NCBI GenBank assembly: GCA_021029095.1
Contig: JAJOHG010000209.1
Coordinates: 1 to 45,168, forward strand
DNA: 45,168 nucleotides
Source of the DNA: Phellopilus nigrolimitatus
Taxonomy: Eukaryota; Basidiomycota; Agaricomycetes; Hymenochaetales; Hymenochaetaceae
Direction: 5' to 3'
The translations under genes and the position numbers were made by a program. Positions 44,701 to 45,168 of the stretch are shown here, piece after piece. Positions within the stretch are counted from its first letter, which is position 1. Each line of letters opens with the position of its first letter. The notes beneath the pieces were generated by a model. It searched no databases. It saw only the letters and a list, made by a program, of their open reading frames with translations, and was not told the origin of the DNA.

Positions 44701-44903
44701 TTTGTGTGGGGTCAGGCGTTGGAAATAAAGGTTTTTGGGATATTTAGCGATATAGGCCGAGAAATCAGTCTTATAGGGGAATCCGAGGCGAAGAAGTTAG
44801 GAAGCTCTTCGGATGTTTCGGACAGTGAAGCAGAGAAAGTGAGTTGACGATACCTTGGTAGATTTCAGATTCTAACCAACTTCTGCAGTTTATTGAGTCC
44901 TGA
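41742..44903 (+). pseudogene. KU80: KU80 (XRCC5), DNA-end-binding subunit, with several frameshifts
   Basis: Ku80 pairs with Ku70 to bind broken DNA ends in non-homologous end joining and at telomeres. Starts MPAERAG, intron 41763-41810, then YTVTMFLIDVSPSMAK (von Willebrand A fold) and, across further introns, GRKTEQCGVV, RRMVLLTDGENP, GIDFDDEEFGF, GTAAFALQECVRP, MGEVQYVWADP, MPFADDVRRYTFPSLE, the C-terminal arm AYPLVDFKKGV and KPFASRR, ending EAEKFIES at 44903. Conserved blocks jump frame at about 42062 (one base missing), 43482 (one missing), 43833-43844 (extra C in a C-run), 44245, 44333 (extra T) and 44740. Introns cannot explain these sites. Either the gene is decaying or this stretch has sequence errors; neighbouring genes are clean. 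Exon structure is otherwise normal. Confidence 0.88.
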
Positions 44904-45168
44904 AGTGGTGAAAAGTATCTCTTGTCGGCTTCTCGCATTCATAAAGTAGTTTGCTCAGGAAATTATAATACTCTTAGTCTGTTCTTGATTCTCACTTATG
45001 CTTTAGGAGGACTTCGTCTTTGTTATAATATTGTACTCTCCGCAAATTCTGCCTACTTCCTTCCCCACCATCCACCAAGGAGGCTGCTCAAGCCAGCTCC
45101 ACGAAGCGCGGTTGGCTCTGGCGTTGCTGCTCTGTTGACCTCCTCTACTCTTGCCTTTGCGGCTGGCA
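44904..45168. other. KU80 3' flank to window edge
   Basis: No gene called. An open stretch near the end (about 45080-45168) may belong to a feature continuing outside the window. Confidence 0.3.

Overview
The window looks like a basidiomycete fungus, most likely a mushroom-forming Agaricomycete. Host genes are cut by many 35-75 bp GT-AG introns, and the recognisable proteins (Dbp3, a Snf21/Snf2-type remodeller, Ku80, a rhodanese-PTP) and the chromodomain Ty3/Gypsy element are all fungal. It splits into a transposon-dominated left part (about 1-26,730) and a compact gene-rich right part (26,736-44,903).

Left part. It opens with the end of a Ty1/Copia pol and its probable LTR. A stack of nested elements follows. 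(i) Palindromic foldback elements with CACTG ends and 3-bp target duplications (called FB: 1270-6294 interrupted, 6628-7093, 7838-8237, 10289-10816, 11345-11746, 11883-11912 fragment, 25181-25602). (ii) A roughly 1.1-1.2 kb repeat family with no recognised transposase (called R3: 4778-5972, 7789-9407 minus, 11913-15531 interrupted). (iii) Three hAT-like elements with TAGRGCTC ends and 8-bp target duplications. hAT-1 (1310-4711) carries pieces of three host genes: SMC2, an FCP1-like phosphatase and SEC24. hAT-2 (12856-15325) carries most of a G-alpha subunit gene. hAT-3 (24651-25750) carries a possible LTR scrap and an FB element. The captured pieces keep introns, are truncated at both ends and are frameshifted, so they are transduplicated genomic fragments. 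(iv) A complete 7.56 kb chromovirus-type Gypsy (16687-24246, minus strand, two 504-bp LTRs, TSD tgcaa) sits inside a decayed Tc1/mariner transposase gene. (v) A 620-bp TA-flanked inverted-repeat element lies at 26109-26728.

Right part. In order: an unnamed 510-aa protein gene (minus), DBP3 (minus, 60S ribosome biogenesis), a rhodanese plus tyrosine-phosphatase gene (plus, divergent from DBP3), a Snf21/Snf2-type remodeller ATPase (minus, convergent with the phosphatase), and KU80 (plus, head-to-head with the remodeller). KU80 carries several frameshifts in conserved regions and appears to be decaying or mis-assembled.

Most notable: a gene-capturing hAT family demonstrated twice, with empty target sites visible in sister repeats in the same window; foldback elements whose two arms share copy-specific changes; a Gypsy copy whose stops and LTR differences nearly all look like CpG C-to-T changes; and a PTP catalytic domain split by a very long Ser-rich insertion.
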